From the NCBI RefSeq assembly GCF_025802015.1, contig NZ_JAOYFC010000003.1, forward strand, positions 62,001-126,000: a stretch of DNA of 64,000 nucleotides. The letters run 5' to 3'. Positions 42,713 through 52,072 of this stretch are shown piece after piece. This DNA comes from Falsihalocynthiibacter halioticoli (GTDB lineage: Bacteria > Pseudomonadota > Alphaproteobacteria > Rhodobacterales > Rhodobacteraceae). Each line of letters begins with the position of its first letter. The first letter of the stretch is position 1. The position numbers and the translations under genes were made by a program. Below the pieces are notes generated by a model. That model searched no databases. It was not told the origin of the DNA and saw only the letters and a list, made by a program, of their open reading frames with translations.

Positions 42713-43675
42713 TTATTCCTCCTTTAAAGGTCGTGACAGAAGAGCCTTTACGGCCTCCGAAACAGTCAGGTTCTCATTGAGAACTTCCGTTATGGCATTT
42801 GTGATTGGCATATCGATTTGGTGCTTTTGTGCCAAAATAGAGACTGCTTTTGCAGTTTTGGCACCTTCAACGGTGGTGGTTTCGTCAAAACCGGCTCCGG
42901 CACCAAGCGCAAGGCCGTAACGATAGTTTCGGCTCTTCTCTGAAGTACATGTCAACGTTAAGTCGCCAAAACCGGATAGGCCCGAAAGCGTTGCGGGTTT
43001 GGCTCCAAGTGCATTTGCCAGTCGCAGCATCTCTGCATATCCGCGCGTCATAACAGCGGCGCGCGCGCTTTCTCCAAACCCTGCGCCGATCGCCGCACCA
43101 CTGGCGATCGCAATAACATTTTTAAGCGCACCACCGAGTTCCGCACCAATGACGTCTGTCGTGCGATACAGCCGAAGCGTCGGCGTTGAAAGTTGCTCTT
43201 GCAGATCAGCAAGCCTATCTTCAGGTCCGGCAAGCGTAAGGGCTGTTGGGAGGCCGCCAGCGATATCAACTGCAAAACTTGGTCCGGTTAGGATGGCGGC
43301 AGTTGCAGTTGGCACAAGTTTATTAATCGTCCCAGTTGGCCCAAGCCCGCTTTCGATGTTCACACCTTTACAGCAAGCAACGAGCGTTTTGTGCTGAAAT
43401 AGAGCCGCATTTTGACGTAGAAATGCGTCCATCAGCTGCGTTGGAATGGCAATCAAGAGTGTTTCAGCTTCGCAACTCTCAGCCAAACTCGAGCTAACAT
43501 TCAAAGACGGTGGAAATTTTGCACCAGAGAGCCGGCGCTTGTTTTCTCTAATTCGCGCCATTTCATTCGCGGCGTTTTCGTCTCGTGCCCAGAGGGTTAC
43601 GTTATCATGCGCGCTCGCGAGCGTTATGGCGAGTGCCGTGCCAAATGCGCCGGACCCAAGAACAGCAATACTCAT
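42713..43675 (-). CDS. gpsA: Glycerol-3-phosphate dehydrogenase [NAD(P)+]
   Basis: GpsA reduces dihydroxyacetone phosphate to glycerol-3-phosphate for phospholipid synthesis. The 320-residue product has the Rossmann start MSIAVLGSGAFGTALAITLA, the catalytic-lysine segment ELGGALKNVIAIASG and LSGFGDLTLTC. Full length. Overlaps tsaD in ATGA and leads into the YciI gene. Confidence 0.96.
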   Translation of the reverse strand: MSIAVLGSGAFGTALAITLASAHDNVTLWARDENAANEMARIRENKRRLSGAKFPPSLNVSSSLAESCEAETLLIAIPTQLMDAFLRQNAALFQHKTLVACCKGVNIESGLGPTGTINKLVPTATAAILTGPSFAVDIAGGLPTALTLAGPEDRLADLQEQLSTPTLRLYRTTDVIGAELGGALKNVIAIASGAAIGAGFGESARAAVMTRGYAEMLRLANALGAKPATLSGLSGFGDLTLTCTSEKSRNYRYGLALGAGAGFDETTTVEGAKTAKAVSILAQKHQIDMPITNAITEVLNENLTVSEAVKALLSRPLKEE

Positions 43676-44769
43676 GCTTTCGCTCCCTTTTTGCCAGAGC
43701 CAAGCATTGCCGGACTGGTTTGATCAAGCGGCCATCTTGGACGCGCAGATAATGATAAATCGTCAATGAGACCGCGCTGAAATCGCTCAAGTCCGGCCCA
43801 TGCAATCATCGCGCCGTTATCGGTACAAAGCGATAGAGGCGGTGCGATAAAACCAACGCCCGATTCCGCGCAAACAGTCTCTAACGCGGCGCGAATGTCC
43901 TGATTTGCGGACACGCCACCAGCTACTGCAAATACGGGTTTGACGGGGTTTAGCTCTAAGTAGATCTTTAGTGCACGCCTTGATTTTTCTAACAAAACTG
44001 CGGTTACAGCTTGTTGAAATCCGGCGGCAAGATCGGCCTGATCTTTTCGGGTTAACCCACCCTTCTTTGCAAGAATTGCCTCTCGTGCACGGAGCAGTGC
44101 TGTTTTGAGGCCAGAGAACGACATGTCACAATCTGGTCGATCAAGCAGTGGCCGAGGGAAGCGGAATCGTGCTGGGTCACCTTTCAACGCCGCCGCCTCA
44201 ACATGTGGACCGCCCGGTTGACCAAGCCCGAGAAGGCGCGCTGTTTTGTCAAAAGCCTCTCCGGGCGCGTCGTCTATCGTTCCGCCAAGCCGCTGGAAAC
44301 GGTCTACGTCATGCACAATCAAAAACTGGCAATGGCCCCCAGAGACCAGCAACATCAAATATGGAAATTCGATCTGATTGGTGAGCCTTGGCGTTAATGC
44401 ATGTCCTGCGAGGTGATTAACGCCGATCAATGGTTTATTTGCTGCTGCCGAAAGACCCTTTGCGCACATCACCCCAGACAGCACACCACCGATAAGCCCC
44501 GGTCCGGAAGTGACAGCAATTGCGTCGAGGTCTGGAAGATTGATCGCAGCCTCGGTCAAAGCATCCTCAACGCAGAAGTCGAGCTTTTCAGTATGCGCGC
44601 GCGCGGCGATTTCAGGGACAACTCCACCAAAGTTCTTGTGTAATTCGTCCTGACTTACGACAACTTGAGATAGAATTTCTGGCGTGGACCCAGGCGTATG
44701 GCGCACGACGGCGGCAGCTGTGTCATCACAACTGCTTTCGATTCCAAGCACAGTTAGTTGCTTTGCCAT
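43672..44769 (-). CDS. tsaD: tRNA N6-adenosine threonylcarbamoyltransferase TsaD
   Basis: TsaD transfers the threonylcarbamoyl group to A37 of ANN-reading tRNAs. The 365-residue product has GIESSCDDTAAAVV, the metal-ligand pair HLAGHA (His-x3-His), VSGGHCQFLI, and the C-terminal FIAPPLSLCTDNGAMIAWAG. It is the head of the tsaD-gpsA-yciI-EVE unit, divergent from hemD; the tsaD/hemD divergent pair is common in Rhodobacterales. TsaE is encoded at 34.2 kb. Confidence 0.97.
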   Translation of the reverse strand: MAKQLTVLGIESSCDDTAAAVVRHTPGSTPEILSQVVVSQDELHKNFGGVVPEIAARAHTEKLDFCVEDALTEAAINLPDLDAIAVTSGPGLIGGVLSGVMCAKGLSAAANKPLIGVNHLAGHALTPRLTNQIEFPYLMLLVSGGHCQFLIVHDVDRFQRLGGTIDDAPGEAFDKTARLLGLGQPGGPHVEAAALKGDPARFRFPRPLLDRPDCDMSFSGLKTALLRAREAILAKKGGLTRKDQADLAAGFQQAVTAVLLEKSRRALKIYLELNPVKPVFAVAGGVSANQDIRAALETVCAESGVGFIAPPLSLCTDNGAMIAWAGLERFQRGLIDDLSLSARPRWPLDQTSPAMLGSGKKGAKA

Positions 44770-44832
44770 CCGCTATCCTTTCTATTGGCAGGTAACACCC
44801 CGCGCCGCATCGTTCAATCCAACAGTGTGTAA

Positions 44833-45531
44833 ATGCCAAATACCGCTCCAGCCGTTCTGCTTACCCGCCCGCTCGAAGCCGCGCAAAGATTTGCGCGCGC
44901 GATTGGTAACCACGCGCCTGTTGATACGGTGATCTCTCCGTTGATCAGTATCGAGAAACTCGACGAAGATCCTGAATTTGATGCGGTCATTTTGACATCT
45001 GAAAACGGCATTCCAACCAAAGTAGAGGGTCGGGGGCGAGGAGCATATTGCGTTGGGGAGCGAACAGCAGAGGCCGCGCAAAATGCGGGTTTTGTAGTAA
45101 ATTTGATTGCAAACTGTGCGCATGACCTCGTTGAGGCGCTGTTGAAATCCCCACCAAAGATCCCGCTCGTTCATTTGCGCGGGGAGCATGCAAGAGGCGA
45201 GATAGCCAAGAAGCTGGCTGCGGCCGGATTGAAATGCGAAGAGGTTGTAACCTATAGGCAGTTGGCGGAGTCGCTTTCATCAGAGGCGCTTGATTTATTT
45301 CGATCGGATCGAAAGATTATCCTTCCCCTTTTCTCTCCAAGATCAGCTATACTTGCGAACAGACAAATAAATGATATTCCGACTGAAAGATTAAATTGCC
45401 GATTTCATACCGTCGCATTGAGTGATGCCGTTGCTAAGAACTTAAGTGGCGTTTTGGCGCAAAACGTGACTGTCGCAGATGCGCCGAACGGGCATGCGAT
45501 GCAACAAATTGTAGCAAGACTTCTGCGATAA
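44833..45531 (+). CDS. hemD: Uroporphyrinogen-III synthase HemD
   Basis: HemD cyclizes hydroxymethylbilane to uroporphyrinogen III in heme synthesis. The 232-residue product has the weakly conserved family pattern: N-terminal LLTRPLEAAQRFARA, DAVILTSENGI, AYCVGERTAEAAQNAGF and the second-domain segments VVTYRQLAES and LPLFSPRSAI. Assignment rests on these and on the position between tsaD and the mitofilin-like and hemY genes, a typical alphaproteobacterial heme block. Confidence 0.88.
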   Translation: MPNTAPAVLLTRPLEAAQRFARAIGNHAPVDTVISPLISIEKLDEDPEFDAVILTSENGIPTKVEGRGRGAYCVGERTAEAAQNAGFVVNLIANCAHDLVEALLKSPPKIPLVHLRGEHARGEIAKKLAAAGLKCEEVVTYRQLAESLSSEALDLFRSDRKIILPLFSPRSAILANRQINDIPTERLNCRFHTVALSDAVAKNLSGVLAQNVTVADAPNGHAMQQIVARLLR

Positions 45532-45628
45532 CGCCCTTGCTTAAGGCGCGGTTCGGACACAGATTATAAGTATGCCGCGCTGCGGCGATTGGTAGATAAA
45601 GCATTGCCGTTCACGAAAGAGGTTCACC

Positions 45629-46843
45629 GTGGCGAACGAAGACCAAGAAAACAAAGAAACTCTGAAGCTTGGGGAGCCTATTCCAGATGCGGAAAACCAA
45701 GAACAGTCCGATGAAAAAATCGAGGACGCGGAGGTCGTAGAAACCGAAGACACGGCCAAAGAAGAGCCGGAAACGGCAGAAGAGAAGCCGGGCTCTTCGG
45801 AAAAACCCACAAGCGGAACGGGCTTTTTCCCGTTGCTGATTGGTGGTTTAGCAGCCGGCGCGATTGGATTTGGGGCAGCTTACTTCCTACCAAAGGAAGA
45901 CAGCCAGCTTGATGAAGTCGTGGCGCGAATTTCAACAAATGAAAGTGCCTTTGATAAACATGTCGCTCAACTTGAGCAGAGCCAAAGCACACTCGCGGAG
46001 CAACTTGCAAACAAGGCCGCTGCGAGTGAGCTAACCGCGGTATCAGATTCTGTGAATTCCAACCTCGCTGAGCTTCGGAGTGAACTTGATGCCTTTCAAG
46101 TGCCTATAAACGATGCGATTTCTGCGCTTGAGGCGCGAATTACAGAGATTGAGAAGCGACCAATTTCGGATAATGCAGCGTCTTCTGCGGCTGTTTCGGC
46201 CTATGAGCGGGAGCTAACCGCAATGCGAGAAATGCTTGAAGCGCAGCGCACACAGATTGAAGCGGTTGCCAAAGATGCGGAAACAAGAATTGCAGAGGCA
46301 CAGGCGCAAGCAGAATCTTTGAAGCAAGGCGCAGAGGCGGCTGCCAATGCAACATTAATGCGGGCAGCATTGATGCGGATTGAAGCTGCGTTTGAAAGCG
46401 GTGCGGCGTTCGATGTTGCCCTTCAAGACCTCGCGAAAGCCACGAACATCGAACCATCAGCAGAGTTGCTCGCCGCCTCAACCAGTGGAATTGCGCCGCT
46501 CACCACACTCCAAGCAGAGTTTCCAGCGGCAGCGCGCGACGCGCTCAACGTAACTGCTGCAGAGACATCCGGCGAGGGTGTAATTGATAAAATGGGCGCA
46601 TTCTTAAAATCCCAAACCGGTGCTCGTTCATTGACGCCAAGCGAAGGAACTAGCCCTGACGCAATTCTTTCGCGGGCGGAAGCCAGTTTGCGGGCGGGCG
46701 ATCTTACCGGTGCGCTTAGTGAAATATCGACGCTTCCAGAAACAGGCCAACAGGCAATGGCCGAGTGGATTGATGCGGCAACTTATCGAAACGACATCCT
46801 TCAGGCGGTTCGAACGCTTGTTGAGTCTGCGGCTCAGAACTAG
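45629..46843 (+). CDS. Mitofilin/COG4223-like membrane protein
   Basis: A 404-residue product starting at GTG 45629 (AAAGAGG upstream). The first 65 residues are acidic and disordered, one membrane helix follows (about residues 67-90, LLIGGLAAGAIGFGAAYFLP), then a long coiled coil (about residues 95-235) and a C-terminal helical domain like mitofilin. Alphaproteobacterial homologues beside hemD and hemY are linked to intracytoplasmic membrane shape. Function here is inferred by family and context only. Confidence 0.85.
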   Translation: MANEDQENKETLKLGEPIPDAENQEQSDEKIEDAEVVETEDTAKEEPETAEEKPGSSEKPTSGTGFFPLLIGGLAAGAIGFGAAYFLPKEDSQLDEVVARISTNESAFDKHVAQLEQSQSTLAEQLANKAAASELTAVSDSVNSNLAELRSELDAFQVPINDAISALEARITEIEKRPISDNAASSAAVSAYERELTAMREMLEAQRTQIEAVAKDAETRIAEAQAQAESLKQGAEAAANATLMRAALMRIEAAFESGAAFDVALQDLAKATNIEPSAELLAASTSGIAPLTTLQAEFPAAARDALNVTAAETSGEGVIDKMGAFLKSQTGARSLTPSEGTSPDAILSRAEASLRAGDLTGALSEISTLPETGQQAMAEWIDAATYRNDILQAVRTLVESAAQN

Positions 46844-46851
46844 AGGTTTTT

Positions 46852-48294
46852 ATGCTTTGGTCATTGGTTAAAATCTTAGGTTTTGTCGTTTTAATCGCGC
46901 TGTTGGCGTATGGGGCCGGATTACTGGCTGAATCAAGCGAAGGCGTCCGCATTGTTGTGGCGAATATGGAGTTCACGCTCCAACCGTTGCAGGCCGCCAT
47001 CGCCGCCGGACTGCTGTTACTGGTGGTTTGGGTGATAATTCGTCTCGTCGGACTATGTATTGCTGTTCTTCGGTTCCTGAATGGCGACGAAACTGCGATT
47101 TCGCGCTATTTCAATCGGAACCGTGAGCGTAAAGGCTATGAGGCGATGGCTGAAGGGCTTGTCGCGATTTCCTCGGGTGACGGGCGGGTTGCGCTTGCGA
47201 AGGCTGCTAAGGCAGAGAAATACCTTCACCGTCCCGAGCTTACAAACCTTCTGACTGCGCAAGCAGCAGAGCTTTCCGGCGACTCCAAGAAGGCCGAAGA
47301 AGTTTACAAGAGATTGCTTACTGATGATCGGACCCGCTTTGTTGGAATCCGAGGAATTCTTAAGCAACGCCTTGCTGAGGGCGATACAGATACGGCGCTA
47401 AAGCTGGCGGAAAAAGCCTTTGTATTGAAGCCGCGAAATCAGGAAATGCAGGATACACTGTTGCAATTGCAGGCTGATCATGGCGATTGGTCTGGTGCTC
47501 GAAAAACGCTTCAAACCAAAGTGAAATATGGCGGCATTCCGCGCGATGTTTATAAGCGCCGGGACGCAGTTTTGGCGCTTTCAGAGGTTTCTGAGTTAAT
47601 CGAAAAAGGCGCAACAATCGAGGCGCGCGAAGCTGCAATTGCCATGCACAAACAATCACCGGAATTGGTGCCAGGAACGGTATTGGCTGCGGACGCATAT
47701 ATAGAAGAAGGGCGGCCGAAGCTCGCCACCCGTATTTTGAAGAAAACGTGGCCGCTCGCACCTCACCCGGATTTGGCCGCCGCATTTGCTCGAATTGAAC
47801 CGAATGAATCTGCCGCAGACCGCCTGCGTCGTTTTGAAGTCCTGACAAAGTTGAATCCGGACCACCCGGAAACAAGAATGCTGCTTGCAGAACTTAACAT
47901 CGCAGCGGACGATTTCCCCGAAGCGCGAAGAGCAATGGGGGATCTTGCCGAAACCCACCCAACTGCACGAAGCCTCTCGTTGATGGCAGCAATAGAGCGC
48001 GGGCAGGGCGGAGATGATGCCGCAGTTAGAGGCTGGCTTTCCAAAGCATTGGTCGCGCCACGGGGTGAACAATGGGTTTGTGAAAAATGCGGAACTCCTC
48101 ATCAAGAGTGGCGACCAGTTTGTCAGTCCTGCAAGAGCTTTGATACGTTAAGTTGGAAAGTCCCCGAAGACCGCCCAGTTCAAGGTTCATACCAATCCGA
48201 AATGCTTCCGATCATTGTTGGTGCAGAAGCTGACGAACACTTGGATAAGGGTGTAGAAAGTGAACAAGAGGCAGAACAGGCTAAAGCCGAATAA
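46852..48294 (+). CDS. hemY: HemY-type TPR membrane protein with C-terminal zinc ribbon
   Basis: A 480-residue protein with two N-terminal membrane helices (about residues 5-23 and 40-68, the HemY_N domain), TPR-type helical repeats over about residues 100-400, and a C-terminal four-cysteine CEKCGTPHQEWRPVCQSC module. That module is a rubredoxin-like metal site, also seen in LapB (YciM), a TPR regulator of LPS synthesis. HemY proteins are linked to late heme steps but lack proof of enzymatic activity. The gene is 8 bp after the mitofilin-like gene. Confidence 0.88.
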   Translation: MLWSLVKILGFVVLIALLAYGAGLLAESSEGVRIVVANMEFTLQPLQAAIAAGLLLLVVWVIIRLVGLCIAVLRFLNGDETAISRYFNRNRERKGYEAMAEGLVAISSGDGRVALAKAAKAEKYLHRPELTNLLTAQAAELSGDSKKAEEVYKRLLTDDRTRFVGIRGILKQRLAEGDTDTALKLAEKAFVLKPRNQEMQDTLLQLQADHGDWSGARKTLQTKVKYGGIPRDVYKRRDAVLALSEVSELIEKGATIEAREAAIAMHKQSPELVPGTVLAADAYIEEGRPKLATRILKKTWPLAPHPDLAAAFARIEPNESAADRLRRFEVLTKLNPDHPETRMLLAELNIAADDFPEARRAMGDLAETHPTARSLSLMAAIERGQGGDDAAVRGWLSKALVAPRGEQWVCEKCGTPHQEWRPVCQSCKSFDTLSWKVPEDRPVQGSYQSEMLPIIVGAEADEHLDKGVESEQEAEQAKAE

Positions 48295-48877
48295 TGTCTC
48301 CATACAGCCGAGCTTCAAGCTCGGCCCACAATGGATTTGCCGCGTATAGAGCGTTGAGTTGATCAGGAGTAAACCAGAAATCCAATTGCTTCACGTAGTC
48401 GGATTTTGTGATGTTTCGCCGCTTTTTGCTAATCTTGAACGTATCGCCGAACACGTTCTTCAGGTCGGCCTCCAAGTTTTCTTGCCGAAGCCAATCGGTA
48501 ATATTGGCGGGCTCAAAAGATGAAAGAAGTGCGTCAGCTTGGTTTATGTATCCGGTATTCTCATAGAACTTGCCTTGCTCGAACATGGATCGAGAGGTGA
48601 CATGATTTGGAGGGCGACTTAGTTCAAAATGAATGCGGCTTAGTAACCAAGTTGGCAGACGCCGAAACGCAGAGATAACGCGCTTTCCGTTTGGTTCAAA
48701 TGTTGGGTCAAAAGCCTTTCTTTGTGCAAGAGTATGATGCCAAATGACCTCTCCCTCCGGGTCTATTTTGTCAAACTTTGCGTTGCCTTCACCAAAGTTA
48801 GAGCGCAGCGAATTTTCAATGTAGGTACCCGCGCATTTCGGAAAGTGCAGCCAAATCCAGTCTTCGTGAATGATCAT
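48281..48877 (-). CDS. Sulfotransferase-like protein
   Basis: A 198-residue product starting MIIHEDWIWLHFPKCAGTYI. The segment HFPKCAGTYIENSL matches the PAPS 5'-phosphosulfate-binding loop of sulfotransferases, and VISAFRRLPTWLLSR matches the 3'-phosphate-binding region. Size is short for the family. Strong GAGGA ribosome-binding site. Next to capsule genes it may sulfate the polysaccharide. It overlaps the convergent hemY 3' end by 14 bp. Confidence 0.8.
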   Translation of the reverse strand: MIIHEDWIWLHFPKCAGTYIENSLRSNFGEGNAKFDKIDPEGEVIWHHTLAQRKAFDPTFEPNGKRVISAFRRLPTWLLSRIHFELSRPPNHVTSRSMFEQGKFYENTGYINQADALLSSFEPANITDWLRQENLEADLKNVFGDTFKISKKRRNITKSDYVKQLDFWFTPDQLNALYAANPLWAELEARLYGDIIRL

Positions 48878-48898
48878 TTTGGTCCTCGTGAACTGGAA

Positions 48899-51142
48899 TT
48901 ATTCTGCGGCGATTTGATTGGAAACTGTGAAACGCACTTCTTTTGAAGCGATCTGGTCTTTCAAAGTCTCGAGGAACGCAGTCCCGTATTTTTGATTTGG
49001 CTCCAATGCGGCGTTTTCTGCCCATTCGTTCCAAGCGTTAACGAACAGTTCATTACGATAAGATTTTGGAAGGCGATGTTTGCGAACTTGGGTTAGCCAC
49101 CTACGAAAGCTTTGTGGGTTACTGCCGTAGGCTATATGCGCGGAGACACCTCTGCGCGCGGTATTGTCCCAACTCGGCATTACACCGGCAATGGTGTTCT
49201 TCGCGATTGGCGACGCAGCCTTCAGGGCGAGGTTATCGTAGTTGTAAATTAGGCCTTCGAATTTGCTTTCTGCGGGGTGTCCCAATGTGTTTGGACCTCC
49301 CTTCGAATAGAGAACGTCATCACCGGTTATCATGTTATGTGGCGGCATCTCGATCCAGAAATCGACCGCGTCTTCGGCGATAGGATTTGTGCCATTAATG
49401 TGAAAGCGTACAGCTCCGATTTCCACTTCGCCAATACCGTGTATCCGCCAGGCATTGCGCATGCGCTCGATGTTTTTCTCTGGTTCGGGCATATCATCGG
49501 GGCGATAGATAACGAACCGTGGGTCGTTGCCGTTGGGACGTTCGTATCGATAGTCGCGCATATATGTCAGAGTGCTACGGACAAGCGCGTCTTCGAATCC
49601 GTCACTGTAGGTTTGCTCGAGTAGGACCTCTCCTGACAGCCCATCCCAATTGCGACGCCAGCTTTCGTTGGCCCAGCACAGATAAAACGGAAAATCGTGT
49701 TCATCTGACGCGATTAAGTTATCTAGAGGCGTCTCTAGAACGCGCCGACCGTCAAACCAGTAATGATAGACACAAAAGGCATCAATACCTGCGGCTCGCG
49801 CTAGACTGGTTTGTTCCGCCATAGTTTGAGGAAGCCGTAAATCATAAAATCCGAGATCTGAGGGTAAAACCGGTTGATTGTGGCCTGCAAACTGAGGTTT
49901 TGCACGAACCACAGAGGCCCATTCGGTGAAGCCTTTGCCCCACCACGCGTCGTTCTCTGGGGTTGGGTGAAACTGAGGCAAATAGAAAGCGGATGTATAC
50001 GACGGTTTTGAGAGGTTCTCATTCTTTGGCGGGTTTAGGAGCTGGGATGTTTGGCGGATTTCTTGCCCGCCCGCCGCTGCGAAATAACCGATTGAGCGCT
50101 CAAACGCATGGGCGATCGTACCGTCAACTTGCCCTTGCTCAATCTCAAAATCTTCCTGTGTGAGATCAAGACCTTTGATCATCGCGATCATTTCTGGTTT
50201 GAGCCAATACATCGAACCAGCAGGAAATGAGAGAGCTTCGGGCTTCGGAAGAATCTCGACTCGACGAAGCAGTTCTTGAGCAGGATTAAGATTGCTGCCC
50301 CACCATTTTGCCCCCTTATAGTGCTGACCATCGGCAACCCAAATTGCAGCAGTTTTATCGAGCAAGAAATTATTAAGTAGCAGAGGAGTTTTCTCGCCAT
50401 CCAATAAGCCTTTAACAAGATGACGACGCCACTTATCGCCATCAACTCGATGTGGGGATTTCTTTGTATGTATCTTACAAATGGCGTCATAATCGGCGAG
50501 GGCGCCGCTATTCACCAAGTGCACGAACGGTAGAATGTCTCGCCCCTGATTTGGCATGGCGAAGCAAATCGCATTGGGAAAATCGCCGCGGATATTTTCA
50601 AACAAACGGTTTGTCTCATCCCCGCGATGGGTTGCGCTTACATAAAGGTCAAATTCAATATTCAGACCTGTAAGCACTTCGGAGAATTCTGCCCACAAGT
50701 CTGGATAATAAATGTGCAGGCAAATGGCGAAACGCTTCTTCCGAAGTTGTGGAGGAAGCCGCAGTACGGGCGGTGAAACGCTTGTATCGGTGGCCAAGTA
50801 ATCAGACTTTTGAATTGGGCGACCTTCCGTGTGCCCGATATCAATGAAATGCTCGAATGCACGAACCCCAGATTGCGCAAGATCACTGTTTAAGAAGATG
50901 TAATCCGCCGGCGAGAAATCAGGATTTGGTCGGTAGCCCGATAGTTCGCCTCTAAGAGCAAAATGCCGTTCTGGAAATGCCTTGAAAAGCGGGTGAAGGT
51001 GCGGATGCGCGTCTCTGTAATAGGTGCGATCGAACCTTCTGCTTCGTTTAATCTTCGCGATATATTTTCGATCTTCTTTTGCGGCGAAGAAGAACTGGAG
51101 AGCAATTCGCAAGCGGCGGGCAAAGCGGGATTGGAACGACAT
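48899..51142 (-). CDS. RgpF/WbsX-type two-domain polysaccharide protein
   Basis: A 747-residue product. The N-terminal half (about residues 115-345, with FAICLHIYYPDLWAEF and GRDILPFVHLVNSG) resembles rhamnan synthesis protein F, and the C-terminal half (about residues 380-735) resembles WbsX, with YLPQFHPTPENDAWWGKGFT, WANESWRRNWDG and NAWNEWAENAALEPN. WbsX domains are glycan-active (GH99-like/GT) modules of O-antigen and capsule loci. No signal peptide, so cytoplasmic. Together with the neighbours it probably builds or modifies the exported glycan. Substrate not known. Confidence 0.85.
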   Translation of the reverse strand: MSFQSRFARRLRIALQFFFAAKEDRKYIAKIKRSRRFDRTYYRDAHPHLHPLFKAFPERHFALRGELSGYRPNPDFSPADYIFLNSDLAQSGVRAFEHFIDIGHTEGRPIQKSDYLATDTSVSPPVLRLPPQLRKKRFAICLHIYYPDLWAEFSEVLTGLNIEFDLYVSATHRGDETNRLFENIRGDFPNAICFAMPNQGRDILPFVHLVNSGALADYDAICKIHTKKSPHRVDGDKWRRHLVKGLLDGEKTPLLLNNFLLDKTAAIWVADGQHYKGAKWWGSNLNPAQELLRRVEILPKPEALSFPAGSMYWLKPEMIAMIKGLDLTQEDFEIEQGQVDGTIAHAFERSIGYFAAAGGQEIRQTSQLLNPPKNENLSKPSYTSAFYLPQFHPTPENDAWWGKGFTEWASVVRAKPQFAGHNQPVLPSDLGFYDLRLPQTMAEQTSLARAAGIDAFCVYHYWFDGRRVLETPLDNLIASDEHDFPFYLCWANESWRRNWDGLSGEVLLEQTYSDGFEDALVRSTLTYMRDYRYERPNGNDPRFVIYRPDDMPEPEKNIERMRNAWRIHGIGEVEIGAVRFHINGTNPIAEDAVDFWIEMPPHNMITGDDVLYSKGGPNTLGHPAESKFEGLIYNYDNLALKAASPIAKNTIAGVMPSWDNTARRGVSAHIAYGSNPQSFRRWLTQVRKHRLPKSYRNELFVNAWNEWAENAALEPNQKYGTAFLETLKDQIASKEVRFTVSNQIAAE

Positions 51143-51187
51143 CTGGATGACAGACCTTTACTGGTGACTCGGTATGCTCCTATTTGC

Positions 51188-51985
51188 TCAGCCATTGTTT
51201 AATAAATGTTTATGGAACCTCCGCAGTAGCATGATACCGAGCGCCAAAAGCGTCATCGAAAGCCCGTATACAAAAATAGAATTTACATAATTACCTGTAT
51301 AATTTGAATAAATTCCTTTTCTGGCCTCACCGACTATATGGACAATAGGATTGAAGGCGAGGAGATCAGCGTATTTGTCCGGCACGTCGTCGATGAGAAA
51401 AAGAACACCAGAAATGATGAACAGCGGCTTGTTCGCAATGCCCCACAGGCGCTCCCAAAGAGGAGAGGCCATGATGAGGAAACAATTCATAACGCCAACT
51501 CCAAAGCCTAAGGCTGTCGTCATTAGAAACGCATTTAGGAGGTGAATTGGCCTAAGATTTGGGCTGCCAGTTTCAAGTGAAATGAGCGCATAGAAGATTA
51601 CAATCATCACGACCGCATTCGTTAAAACTGTAAGTATTAATCTCGCGCAAATTGCGTCCCAAAACGTAACCGTAGGGTAAAAAAGAAGCGGACGAGAGAA
51701 CCTCAAAGCGGCCGCTAATTTTTGGCTAACTTCTGTGTAGTAGAGAAAAGGGAGAAAGCCGCTGGCATAGAATAGCGGGAAACTTGAACCTAGCGGAGGG
51801 GCGTTAAAAGCAATGGAAAATACCAGCGAAAGTAAGGTTATTCCTGCCAATGGTTCCAGAAATGCCCAGACATATCCGCCCGGGGAGCGCCCATACGTTG
51901 TTGCCATTTCTCGAAGTATGAGTGCAAAAACGGTTCGGCAAAACTTGAAGCGCCGCTCTGATGAAATCTGGTTTGCTAACGTCAT
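51188..51985 (-). CDS. kpsM: Capsule polysaccharide ABC transporter permease KpsM
   Basis: A 265-residue ABC-2 permease with six membrane helices. The N-terminal REMATTYGRSPGGYVWAFLEP is a KpsM/BexB-type motif and FFYASGFLPFLYYT-like segments follow. KpsM and the ATPase KpsT move group-2-type capsule across the inner membrane. AAGGAG precedes ATG 51985. Unusually it is divergent from kpsE and kpsT, with 87 bp between the start codons. Confidence 0.92.
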   Translation of the reverse strand: MTLANQISSERRFKFCRTVFALILREMATTYGRSPGGYVWAFLEPLAGITLLSLVFSIAFNAPPLGSSFPLFYASGFLPFLYYTEVSQKLAAALRFSRPLLFYPTVTFWDAICARLILTVLTNAVVMIVIFYALISLETGSPNLRPIHLLNAFLMTTALGFGVGVMNCFLIMASPLWERLWGIANKPLFIISGVLFLIDDVPDKYADLLAFNPIVHIVGEARKGIYSNYTGNYVNSIFVYGLSMTLLALGIMLLRRFHKHLLNNG

Positions 51986-52019
51986 AATTGGCTCCTTGAT
52001 GGGCCCTGACGTTATGACG
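51980..52019. repeat. Inverted repeat in the kpsM/kpsE divergent region
   Basis: CGTCATAA (51980-51987) and TTATGACG (52012-52019) are perfect 8-bp arms 24 nt apart, the left arm touching the kpsM start codon. They could be an operator that controls both transcripts. Confidence 0.4.
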
Positions 52020-52072
52020 GCGAACTCGTTTAAGAATTGTTATTCTTGGTGCGAAGACTTGAGGAGTGCCGT

